From Hydrogenophilales bacterium (lineage in GTDB: Bacteria; Pseudomonadota; Gammaproteobacteria; Burkholderiales; Thiobacillaceae), in contig JAABQE010000291.1 of the NCBI GenBank assembly GCA_011391655.1, forward strand, positions 1 through 6,099: a stretch of 6,099 nt of DNA. Direction: 5' to 3'. Below the pieces are notes generated by a model. The model had not been told where the DNA came from. It was given only the letters and a program-made list of their open reading frames with translations, and did not search any database. The position numbers and the translations under genes were made by a program. This document shows positions 1-6,099 of the stretch, piece after piece; positions within the stretch are counted from its first letter, which is position 1; each line of letters starts with the position of its first letter.

Positions 1-55
1 GAAGCCGAACGTCTGTACCGGCTGCCACGTGCCGCACTTGTTCCTCAAGCGATAG
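1..55 (+). CDS. C-terminal end of a c-type (probably multihaem) cytochrome, partial
   Basis: Reading from base 2, the last 17 codons before the TAG at 53-55 give KPNVCTGCHVPHLFLKR. This contains one complete CxxCH haem c attachment motif (CTGCH, bases 14-28). The haem site lies only eight residues from the C terminus. In single-haem class I cytochromes CxxCH is near the N terminus, so a motif this close to the end suggests a protein with several haems; that is an inference. Such proteins are exported and act in electron transfer in the periplasm or at the membrane. The rest of the gene lies left of the window, so the family (NapC/NirT, DmsE/MtrA, paired-CXXCH or other) cannot be decided. A strong terminator follows at 97-141, which supports this being a real gene end. 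It converges with the peptide transporter operon and has no visible functional link to it. Confidence 0.7.
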   Translation, partial: KPNVCTGCHVPHLFLKR

Positions 56-96
56 CCTCAGCATACTTCCCGGCAAGACCGGAAAGTCCTTTTCGC

Positions 97-141
97 AATC
101 AGGACAGCAGCAGACTCCTTCTGCTCTGATCCTGATTTTTT
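97..141 (+). terminator. Rho-independent terminator of the cytochrome gene
   Basis: AATCAGGA (97-104) pairs perfectly with TCCTGATT (130-137). The stem continues inward with CAG (105-107) to CTG (126-128) and AGCAGA (109-114) to TCTGCT (120-125). Single bulged bases lie at 108 and 129, and the loop is five bases (115-119). The right arm runs into six T residues at 136-141. This is a 17-bp stem with a U tract, 42 bases after the cytochrome stop. On the opposite strand the hairpin is not followed by a T run, so it should act mainly on plus-strand transcripts. Confidence 0.85.
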
Positions 142-171
142 ACCATCACGCATCCCTGTGTTTGAAAACGG

Positions 172-182
172 GCTGAATCAGC
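172..182 (-). terminator. Weak candidate terminator hairpin for the transporter operon
   Basis: The 11-base near-palindrome GCTGAATCAGC can fold on the minus strand as a 4-bp stem (GCTG/CAGC) with a three-base loop. It is followed by CCG and then four T residues (minus-strand reading into about 166-169). It lies about 150 bases past the end of the ATPase gene. The stem is short and the T run is separated from it, so this is only the best candidate on this strand. The operon may instead end by Rho or at the 194-214 hairpin. Confidence 0.2.
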
Positions 183-193
183 ATTGATTGATA

Positions 194-214
194 TGCGAAT
201 AAACTGTATTCGCA
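194..214. repeat. Perfect 8-bp inverted repeat in the convergent intergenic region
   Basis: TGCGAATA (194-201) and TATTCGCA (207-214) are exact reverse complements separated by five bases (AACTG). No T run follows on either strand, so it is not a standard intrinsic terminator. It could be a hairpin at the 3' end of either converging transcript, or an operator-like dyad. It lies downstream of both flanking genes, which makes a promoter-linked operator less likely. The rest of 142-331 shows no credible gene, RNA or promoter to my reading. Confidence 0.5.
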
Positions 215-331
215 CCCGTCACATGTCATTCCGGAAACGGCTCCACCCGCCAAACGCGCTGTAGGGTTTTACTCATCCACAGCATAGCGAAGGCGACACC
301 AAGGCCAGCTGACACCCCAGGAACGCATCGA

Positions 332-2308
332 TCAAGCCTGCCCCGCCACCCAGTGACAGCGCACCCAATGTCCGCTGCCTAGATCAGTTTGTTCGGGATA
401 AGTTTGCCGGCATACGTCACTGGCGTGTGGGCAGCGCGGATGAAAATGGCAACCTATGGGCGGATTGAGCGGCGATGGCTGGTCGCTCGCCAGGCGAATG
501 ATGCTTTGCCCAGCATGGGAATCGCGGCGTGGGTCGATACGCGGCACCGCACTCACCAGCGCCTGCGTGTACGGATGGCGCGGCGCGCGCAGCACGTCGG
601 CCGCCGCGCCGTGTTCGACGATGCGGCCGAGATACATTACGGCCACTTCGTGCGCCAGATAGTCGACCACGGCGAGATTGTGGGTGATGAACAGATACGC
701 CAGGCCCAGCCGGCCTTGCAGGTCTTTCAGCAGGTTCAGAATCTGCGCCTGCACCGACACGTCAAGCGCGCTGGTCGGCTCGTCGCAGATCACCAGGCGT
801 GGCGACACCGCGAGCGCCCGTGCTATCGCGATGCGCTGCCGCTGGCCACCCGAAAACGCGTGCGGATAACGGCCGCCCGCGTCGTCTGGCAGTCCCACTT
901 GCAGCAGCAATTGCGCCACCGCCTCGCGGCGTTCGCTGGCCGCGCCGATGCCCAACGCGTCCATGCCTTCGAGCAGGATGTCAGCCACCCGCATGCGCGG
1001 ATTGAGCGAACTGAAGGGATCCTGAAACACCATCTGCGCCTGCTGGCGCAGGGTGGACACATTCTGTGCGCCTATGGTCGTGCCGCCCAGCACCACGCTG
1101 CCCGCCGTCGGCTCAATCAGCCGCAGCAACGCCTTGCCCACGGTGGTTTTGCCACAGCCGGATTCACCCACCAGCGCCAGCGTGTGGCCAGCCTGAATCG
1201 ACAGCGACACCTCATCCACTGCGCGTACGTAGCCGATGGTGCTCTGGATCAAGCCGCGCCGGATCGGAAAATGCACCTTCAGACCCTCCACCTGCAACAG
1301 CGCCCGGCTCGATTGATCCGCTACCGAATGCGCACTGACTGCAGGTAGCGTGCGCGGCGGCAGGGTGCCCGCCAGATGGCAGCGCACGTGCTGGCCGTCA
1401 AGCTGCCGCCACACCGGCGATTCCAGACGGCACCGCGCAATGGCAAACGGACAACGCGGCGCAAAGCGACAGCCATGCAGCGGGCTATCGAGCCTGGGCA
1501 CCTGTCCGGGAATCGTGGTGAGCCGTCCGCCGTCGCCGGGACGCGGCAGCGCGTCGAACAGCATGCGGCTGTAGGGGTGCTGCGGACTCGCAAAGAAGTC
1601 ATCGCGGGCGCCCTCCTCCACCAGTTCGCCGGCGTACATCACGCCGACCCGATCGGCGTTTTCCGCTACCACGCCGAGGTCGTGCGTGATCAGCAGCATG
1701 CCCATCTGGCGCTCGGCACGCAGACGGCGCAGCACGTCGAGCACCTGCGCCTGGATGGTGACGTCGAGCGCGGTGGTCGGCTCGTCGGCGATCAGCAGCC
1801 TCGGCTGACCGGCCAGCGCCATCGCGATCATCACCCGCTGGCGCAAGCCGCCCGACAGCTCGAACGGGTAGCTGTCGAGCCGTCGCGTCGCGTCCGGCAC
1901 GCCCACCGCGTCGAGCAGCGCACGCGCCGCGTCCTGGATCGCTTGTCCACGCAACCCCTGGTGCAGCACCAGCGCTTCGGCAATCTGCTCGCCCACCTTG
2001 ATGACTGGATTGAGCGCCAGCATCGGCTCCTGAAAAATCATCGCCATGCCGCCGCCGCGCACGCGCCGCATCTCGGATTCGGGCAGCGCCAGGATGTTTT
2101 CTGCGCCCAGGCGCACTGCGCCGGAAACGATGCGACCGCCGTCCGGCAGCAAGCGCATCAAGGCCAGTGCCGTCATCGACTTGCCGCATCCCGATTCGCC
2201 CAGCAGCGCATAGGTTTCGCCTGCAGCAATGTGAAACGACACGCCATCCACGATGCGCACCGAACCGATGTCGACGACGAGTTGATCGACCTGCAACAAG
2301 TCGCTCAT
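332..2308 (-). CDS. Fused two-domain ATPase of a dipeptide/oligopeptide ABC importer (DppD-DppF type)
   Basis: This 658-residue cytoplasmic protein powers peptide import by ATP hydrolysis. It joins in one chain the two subunits that are separate in Dpp/Opp systems, as in YejF or GsiA. Domain 1 has Walker A GESGCGKS (37-44), Q-loop Q93, signature LSGGLRQR (151-158), Walker B LLIADEP (171-177) and H-loop H209. Domain 2 has Walker A GESGCGKT (381-388), Q429, signature FSGGQRQR (485-492), Walker B LVICDEP (505-511) and H543. Both ATP sites therefore look intact. Each domain is followed by the oligopeptide-transporter C-terminal region (HPY then cysteines): C280, C286, C293, C310 and C620, C626, C633, C651. 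This pattern is known or proposed in the family to bind an iron-sulphur cluster. The start [10 protein letters not shown] is chosen because its ATG overlaps the upstream permease stop (ATGA at 2305-2308) and has a strong ribosome site; in-frame starts further upstream read through permease sequence. Last gene of the operon. Substrate unknown. Confidence 0.95.
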   Translation of the reverse strand: MSDLLQVDQLVVDIGSVRIVDGVSFHIAAGETYALLGESGCGKSMTALALMRLLPDGGRIVSGAVRLGAENILALPESEMRRVRGGGMAMIFQEPMLALNPVIKVGEQIAEALVLHQGLRGQAIQDAARALLDAVGVPDATRRLDSYPFELSGGLRQRVMIAMALAGQPRLLIADEPTTALDVTIQAQVLDVLRRLRAERQMGMLLITHDLGVVAENADRVGVMYAGELVEEGARDDFFASPQHPYSRMLFDALPRPGDGGRLTTIPGQVPRLDSPLHGCRFAPRCPFAIARCRLESPVWRQLDGQHVRCHLAGTLPPRTLPAVSAHSVADQSSRALLQVEGLKVHFPIRRGLIQSTIGYVRAVDEVSLSIQAGHTLALVGESGCGKTTVGKALLRLIEPTAGSVVLGGTTIGAQNVSTLRQQAQMVFQDPFSSLNPRMRVADILLEGMDALGIGAASERREAVAQLLLQVGLPDDAGGRYPHAFSGGQRQRIAIARALAVSPRLVICDEPTSALDVSVQAQILNLLKDLQGRLGLAYLFITHNLAVVDYLAHEVAVMYLGRIVEHGAAADVLRAPRHPYTQALVSAVPRIDPRRDSHAGQSIIRLASDQPSPLNPPIGCHFHPRCPHASDVCRQTYPEQTDLGSGHWVRCHWVAGQA

Positions 2309-3726
2309 CGCCGCCCCTCCAGACGCGGGTCGAACGCATCGCGCACGCCGTCGGCAAACAGATTGGCCGCCAGCACCAGGGTGAACATGAAGCTGAAAGC
2401 CGCGCCAAGCTGCCACCACACGGTGGGTTCACGCGCGAGTTCGAGCCGCGCGCCATTGATCATGTTGCCCCAGCTGTGCATGCTGGGATCGACGCCGACG
2501 CCGACGTAAGACAGCACCGCCTCGGCCAGCACCAGGCCGGAAAAATCCAGCACAATGGCGATCAGCACCAGGTGAAACACGTTGGGGAAAATGTGGCGGC
2601 TGATGATGCGCGCGTGGGAGACGCCAAACGCGCGTGCGGCGTCAATGTAGTCCAGCGTGGACAGCTTGAGCGCCTCGCCTCGCAACAAGCGCGCCAGCCC
2701 GGTCCAGCTGGTCATCCCCATGATGAGACAGAGCGCCAGCAGGCGCACATCGGCGCGCGCGGCGGCGTTGTCGAACAGCCCGGGATTCGATTCGATATAG
2801 ACCTGCACGATCAGCACCGCCGCCGCAATCAGCAGCACGCCGGGGATCGAGTTCAGCACGGTGTAGACATACTGGATGACATCGTCTACCCAGCCGCGAA
2901 AATAGCCCGCCGCGATGCCGAGACCGATCGCCAGCGGCAGAGTCACCAGCGTGGTCAGCGTGCCGATCACCAGCCCGGTGCGGATACTCTTGAGGGTGAT
3001 GTAGAGCACGTCCTGCCCCACCTTGTCGGTGCCGAAGACGTGGTAGGTCGAAGCCAGCTGCATTAGCACGCCGCCCAGCATCAACATCAGCATCACGATG
3101 AAGACCACGGTGCGCCCCGGCCAGCCGAGCCGGGCGTCGCGCCATCGGGTTAGCCACTCCCCCAGCGATGCGTGCGTGCGGCGCGCCTGCCAGACGGCCA
3201 GCAAGCCGAACAGCATCAGGCTGACGGCCAGTCCTTGCGCGAGGCCGATGGCGCTGCGGCGGGCGATATCCGGCAACCGATCCGCGGCATCCTTGAGGTG
3301 TGCGCCGCCGTATTGCAGGCGCGGATACGCGCGCACCGTCGCGCCGTTCTGCTCGACGAACTCCTTGGCGTACAACTGCATCGCCAGCGGCGCGGAATAG
3401 GTTTTTTCCTGCTGCGTGCGCAAGCCGCCCACCAGCGCATCGAACGCGGACAGCACCTCGACCGAGTATTGTGGCTTGTCCGCCGGGCTGTCGGCCAGCT
3501 GTTCGCGGTAATGCAGCGAATCGGCGAGACCGATCACCAGGAACACCCCCAGCACCAGCGCCGCGCCCATCGCCATCGGCCGCCGTCCGACCGCCGCCCA
3601 CGGTGCGCGCAGATGTTCCTGACGGCTGATGCCCCACGCCATGACCAGCACGCCCGCCAGAAGCGCGAAGATCAGACCATCGGTCCACAGGATGACGGGT
3701 ACGAAGTTGATTGAACCAGCCGTCAT
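2305..3726 (-). CDS. DppC-type ABC importer permease with a long N-terminal extension
   Basis: This 473-residue inner-membrane subunit forms half of the translocation channel for peptides or a related substrate. The C-terminal half is ordinary DppC/OppC: the HxxGTDxxGxDV motif (H229 to V240), a transmembrane core from about 246, the coupling (EAA) loop around 348-382 (GEALKLSTLDYIDAARAFG), and a DPRL ending (467-469). Typical members are about 300 residues with HxxGTD near residue 60-70, so roughly 165 residues are extra here. They contain predicted helices at about 9-31, 51-70 and 159-178 before the usual first helix (206-224). Basic stretches at 32-50 and 179-205 fit the cytoplasm, which places loop 71-158 in the periplasm. 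The ATG at 3726-3724 overlaps the stop of the preceding permease (ATGA). An in-frame ATG 27 bases upstream lies inside that gene and is less likely. Its own stop overlaps the ATPase start. Confidence 0.93.
   Translation of the reverse strand: MTAGSINFVPVILWTDGLIFALLAGVLVMAWGISRQEHLRAPWAAVGRRPMAMGAALVLGVFLVIGLADSLHYREQLADSPADKPQYSVEVLSAFDALVGGLRTQQEKTYSAPLAMQLYAKEFVEQNGATVRAYPRLQYGGAHLKDAADRLPDIARRSAIGLAQGLAVSLMLFGLLAVWQARRTHASLGEWLTRWRDARLGWPGRTVVFIVMLMLMLGGVLMQLASTYHVFGTDKVGQDVLYITLKSIRTGLVIGTLTTLVTLPLAIGLGIAAGYFRGWVDDVIQYVYTVLNSIPGVLLIAAAVLIVQVYIESNPGLFDNAAARADVRLLALCLIMGMTSWTGLARLLRGEALKLSTLDYIDAARAFGVSHARIISRHIFPNVFHLVLIAIVLDFSGLVLAEAVLSYVGVGVDPSMHSWGNMINGARLELAREPTVWWQLGAAFSFMFTLVLAANLFADGVRDAFDPRLEGRR
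2314..2320 (-). promoter_or_regulatory. Strong ribosome binding site of the ATPase gene
   Basis: On the minus strand GGAGGGG lies with GGAGG (2320-2316) seven bases before the ATG at 2308-2306. It sits inside the last codons of the upstream permease. It decides the ATPase start and suggests that this gene can recruit ribosomes independently of coupling. The other junctions in the operon show only weak Shine-Dalgarno sequences. Confidence 0.75.
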
Positions 3727-4700
3727 TGCAGCCGCACCCGCGGATCGACCCACGAATAGGACAGATCGGTGAGGATCAGTCCGACGATGTAGAGCACCGA
3801 GCCGAGGAAGACCATCGCCCGCACCACGGCGAAATCCTGCGCCTGAATCGCATCGATGGTGTAGCTGCCCAAGCCCGGAATGCCAAAGAAGGATTCGGTG
3901 ATCAGACTGCCCATGAACAGCGTGGGAATCACCACCACTGCGCCGGTAAGGATCGGGATCATGCCGTTCTTCAGCACGTGGCGGAACAGCACGCGCACTT
4001 CACTCAAGCCCTTGGCGCGCGCGGTGCGCACATAGTCCTTGCCGATTTCTTCGATGAAGATGGTGCGATACCAGCGCGCGCCACTGCCGACACCGGCCAC
4101 CACGCTGATCAGCACTGGCAGCAGGATGAACCGGAGGCCGTCGATGCCACCTGAAAATCCTGAAATGGGCAGCAGATTCCACAACTTGGAAATGAAATAC
4201 TGCCCCGCGATGATGTAGAACAGCCCGGAAATAGACATCAACACCACGCACAGCACCACCCCCCACAAATCGAGATAGGTGGAACGGAAAAACACCATCA
4301 GCAAGGCAAAGGTGATGTTGACCATGAGCCCGACCACAAACACCGGCAGTGCAATCGCCAGGCTCGGCCCCATGCGGTTTTGAATTTCGTTGCCAATGTT
4401 GCGGCCATCGTCGCCCTTGCCAAACTCGAAGGCGAACATCGCCGCCGAATGTGTAAAGAAAATCGTGTCGGTGAACTGCCCGGCGCCTTCGGCCTGCGGG
4501 TTGACCAGCAAGGGCTTGTCGTACCCATGCTCGACTTTCCAGCGCGTGATGGCCTCCGGCGTTACATGCTTGGCGCCAAGTTGCAACCGCGCCATGTCGT
4601 CCGGCGTATTGACAACGAAAAACAGCGCAAACGTCAGCAGGTTCACCCCGATCAGGATCGGAATGGCGTACAGCAGGCGGCGCAGAAGATAGGCGAACAT
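3723..4700 (-). CDS. DppB-type ABC importer permease
   Basis: This 325-residue inner-membrane protein pairs with the neighbouring DppC-like subunit to form the import channel. It begins with the family's typical N terminus MFAYLLRRLLYAIPILIGVN, whose first helix spans about 6-29. A periplasmic segment of about 80 residues (30-111) follows. Five more helices lie near 112-134, 143-165, 189-206, 246-268 and 294-314. The coupling loop that contacts the ATPase is at about 217-245 (EEIGKDYVRTARAKGLSEV), and the conserved end is SWVDPRVRLQ. Length and layout are normal for DppB/OppB. The ATG lies three bases after the csd-DUF1294 stop with only a weak ribosome site (GGGA about 11 bases upstream), so translation is probably coupled to that gene. 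The stop forms an ATGA overlap with the next permease. Confidence 0.95.
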   Translation of the reverse strand: MFAYLLRRLLYAIPILIGVNLLTFALFFVVNTPDDMARLQLGAKHVTPEAITRWKVEHGYDKPLLVNPQAEGAGQFTDTIFFTHSAAMFAFEFGKGDDGRNIGNEIQNRMGPSLAIALPVFVVGLMVNITFALLMVFFRSTYLDLWGVVLCVVLMSISGLFYIIAGQYFISKLWNLLPISGFSGGIDGLRFILLPVLISVVAGVGSGARWYRTIFIEEIGKDYVRTARAKGLSEVRVLFRHVLKNGMIPILTGAVVVIPTLFMGSLITESFFGIPGLGSYTIDAIQAQDFAVVRAMVFLGSVLYIVGLILTDLSYSWVDPRVRLQ

Positions 4701-4703
4701 GGC

Positions 4704-5315
4704 TCAGATCATCCCATTCAATAGCAGGCGAAAATCCTCACCATTAGGCGAGAGCACCCAGAACAACGCGCCACAGTTGAATAACACGGTCAGCCAGAAA
4801 ATGATTTGGAATTCGCGTTTGCTCGATTTATGACGAAACAGTTGTTGCGCAAAAATCGCACCTGGCCACCCACCCACCAGCCCAAAGAAGAACAAGGTGC
4901 TTTCCTGCGTCCGCCATTGGCCAGACTTGGCCGCACTTTTATCTAATGCATAAGCAATAAAAGTTATCAGGCTTACCACCAGATAGGCTACTGCCACGGC
5001 CATCGGGATATACCCCGACCAAACCATGGCCGTCAGCAAAACTGAGAACATGAGTGCCCAAAGCATGGGCACGATGCTGATCCTCAGTTCAATCGATGCC
5101 GGCTTTTCGTCTGCATAACGAAGATCCGTGGCACAACAACGGCCTTGTGCATCACTGCCCAATTCGTAGTTGACTGCAGCGCCCACCACCGGACGTCGCT
5201 GCCGGTTGGAAAAACCCCGAGCGTGCACAAAAACCTGCTGGCTACCCCCCTTGGGAACGACAAAGCCGAAACCTTTATCGTCTTTCCATTTGATAATTTT
5301 TCCCTGATATCGCAT
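4704..5315 (-). CDS. Cold-shock-domain / DUF1294 membrane protein
   Basis: This 203-residue protein has two parts. Residues 1-66 are a cold-shock (CspA-like OB-fold) domain with GKIIKW at the start, the RNP1 motif KGFGFV (14-19) and the RNP2 motif VFVHA (28-32), which bind single-stranded RNA or DNA in this family. After a short linker, residues from about 79 match DUF1294: helices near 79-99 and 102-123, then conserved TFxxYxxDK (118-126), WRTxE (134-138), GGWPG (148-152), RHK (161-163) and a last helix near 169-188. The nucleic-acid domain should face the cytoplasm. This fusion is known in proteobacteria but I know of no established function. The start fits the cold-shock N terminus, although the ribosome site is weak. 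It lies 32 bases after the binding-protein gene and 3 bases before the permease. Its GC, by hand count about 51 percent, is lower than sampled neighbouring lines (57-72 percent), which suggests later insertion. Confidence 0.9.
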   Translation of the reverse strand: MRYQGKIIKWKDDKGFGFVVPKGGSQQVFVHARGFSNRQRRPVVGAAVNYELGSDAQGRCCATDLRYADEKPASIELRISIVPMLWALMFSVLLTAMVWSGYIPMAVAVAYLVVSLITFIAYALDKSAAKSGQWRTQESTLFFFGLVGGWPGAIFAQQLFRHKSSKREFQIIFWLTVLFNCGALFWVLSPNGEDFRLLLNGMI

Positions 5316-5347
5316 GGCTGGTCAGTCAGTTCCAGAAAGTTTATCCA

Positions 5348-6099
5348 TCACGCCCGGCCTTTTTCACGCCGCCGCCAGGCGATCACGGCTGGCGCAATGA
5401 CAACCATCATTGCGCCCAGCATCAGTGCAATCGGCCACAGCACCGGGCGATTCCATGCTTCACGCCGGGTCTCGCGCAGCGCGGGATCGACGCGGCGATA
5501 CTTGAGCGTGTTGTTCGCCATCAAATTGGGTTTGACGTTATGCACCCAGCCGTGACCCAGGCCGAATGACTTGGGGTAATAGGCATACATCCATGGCGCA
5601 TCGCGGCGCACGATCTCCAGCATGGCGTCGATCACCTGCTGGCGCGCCGGGCCGTTGTCCATGTCCTTCATCTGCTCGAACAATTGATTAAACTCAGCGC
5701 GGTCGTAGTTGGCCGCGTTCTCGCCGCCGGTGCCGACCTTTTTATGCGGGCCATACAACAGGAAGAAGAAATTCTCTGGATCAGGGTAGTCGGCGTTCCA
5801 GCCCCATTCGAACAGTTGCGCGTTGCCCTTGAGAATTTTGTCCTGGAAGCGGTTGTAGTCGGTGCCGCGCACCACCAGTTGCACGTTGAGCTTGTCGAGC
5901 TGCTTTTTCATCCAGTCGAGCCGCGATTTGGCATCCGGGCCGCTCGCCATGGTGTCGAAATACAGCACCAGCGGCTCGCCGGTTTTGAAGTGGCGGCCGT
6001 TGGGATAGCCCGCCTCGGCCAGCAGCTTTTTCGCATCGTCGAGCGGGCGCCGCACGATGCGCCCGTCACGCACTTCATAGACATACGGATTCAAACCCG
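5348..6099 (-). CDS. Peptide-type ABC substrate-binding protein with C-terminal membrane helix, partial
   Basis: The last 249 residues of an extracytoplasmic solute-binding protein of the SBP_bac_5 (DppA/OppA) family are visible. The 5' end runs past the right edge of the window. The TTG at 6094 is an internal leucine codon (GLNPYVYEVRDG), not a start. Family features include the AKKLLAEAGYPNG segment (codons around 6034-6000), the WGWNADYPDPENFF region (about 5812-5770) and the RRDAPWMYAYYP segment near the end of the fold. The protein delivers substrate to the permease pair encoded downstream. After the fold comes a hydrophobic stretch of about 24 residues (bases about 5375-5446) ending in AWRRREKGRA. 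This looks like a membrane anchor with its basic tail in the cytoplasm, unlike the usual free periplasmic or lipid-anchored forms. Whether an N-terminal signal peptide is also present cannot be seen. Substrate is unknown; peptides are the family default. Confidence 0.92.
   Translation of the reverse strand, partial: GLNPYVYEVRDGRIVRRPLDDAKKLLAEAGYPNGRHFKTGEPLVLYFDTMASGPDAKSRLDWMKKQLDKLNVQLVVRGTDYNRFQDKILKGNAQLFEWGWNADYPDPENFFFLLYGPHKKVGTGGENAANYDRAEFNQLFEQMKDMDNGPARQQVIDAMLEIVRRDAPWMYAYYPKSFGLGHGWVHNVKPNLMANNTLKYRRVDPALRETRREAWNRPVLWPIALMLGAMMVVIAPAVIAWRRREKGRA

Noticed and set aside
67..84. Small hairpin TTCC(C)GG / CCGGAA just after the cytochrome stop
   Set aside because: The stem is short and bulged with no T run directly behind it. 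The 97-141 hairpin is a far better terminator.
193..264. Tiny plus-strand open frame (about 23 codons) starting within the inverted repeat region
   Set aside because: There is no ribosome binding site and no recognisable peptide, and its start overlaps a hairpin. Chance is sufficient.
389..1348. Plus-strand open frame of 319 codons opposite the second nucleotide-binding domain
   Set aside because: Same low-complexity antisense composition. It runs opposite the Walker A, signature and Walker B motifs of domain 2.
1376..2509. Long plus-strand open frame of 377 codons opposite the ATPase gene
   Set aside because: Its translation is rich in His, Arg and Gln with no recognisable domain. It is the antisense shadow of a strongly conserved high-GC ATPase gene, whose motifs are all intact on the minus strand.
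2167..3066. Plus-strand open frame of 299 codons spanning the ATPase/permease junction
   Set aside because: It is antisense to two real genes, rich in His, Gln and Asp, and has no start signal or domain.
5316..5347. Possible separate promoter for csd-DUF1294 in the 32-base gap
   Set aside because: A GATAAA-like element is present but there is no convincing -35 at proper spacing, and the gap is short. Read-through from the binding-protein gene is simpler.
332..6099. Reading the importer as the microcin C / Yej system or a named Dpp system
   Set aside because: The fused ATPase is shared with Yej and Gsi, but its length, its double cysteine sets, the long DppC-like subunit and the anchored binding protein do not fit any one of them closely enough to assign a name or substrate.

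Overview
The window comes from a GC-rich proteobacterium, probably a beta- or gammaproteobacterium. That placement is an inference from base composition, from the fused cold-shock/DUF1294 gene and from the multihaem cytochrome remnant at the left edge. I cannot name a species.

Layout. Bases 1-55 hold the last 17 codons of a plus-strand c-type cytochrome (CxxCH haem motif), followed by a strong rho-independent terminator at 97-141. Bases 142-331 are a convergent intergenic stretch with one clean 8-bp inverted repeat and no credible gene. From 332 to the right edge everything reads on the minus strand as one tightly packed gene string. In transcription order (right to left) it is: C-terminal part of a peptide-type substrate-binding protein (5348-6099, cut by the window edge); a cold-shock-domain/DUF1294 membrane protein (4704-5315); a DppB-type permease (3723-4700); a DppC-type permease with a long N-terminal extension (2305-3726); and a fused two-domain ATPase (332-2308). 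The last two junctions are ATGA stop/start overlaps. The csd-DUF1294 stop lies 3 bases before the first permease start.

How the genes work together. The binding protein, two permeases and fused ATPase form a complete di-/oligopeptide ABC importer of the Dpp/Opp/Yej/Gsi type. Its substrate cannot be read from sequence. Three parts depart from the textbook layout. The binding protein ends in a membrane helix with an arginine-rich tail. The DppC-like subunit carries three predicted extra helices and a periplasmic loop of about 90 residues. The ATPase keeps a full four-cysteine set after each of its two nucleotide-binding domains. A cold-shock RNA-binding domain tethered to a DUF1294 membrane domain sits inside the operon and has clearly lower GC than its neighbours.

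I found no CRISPR array, tRNA, rRNA, insertion sequence or phage gene. The importer is a recognisable family. The least explained element is the csd-DUF1294 gene and its place in this operon.
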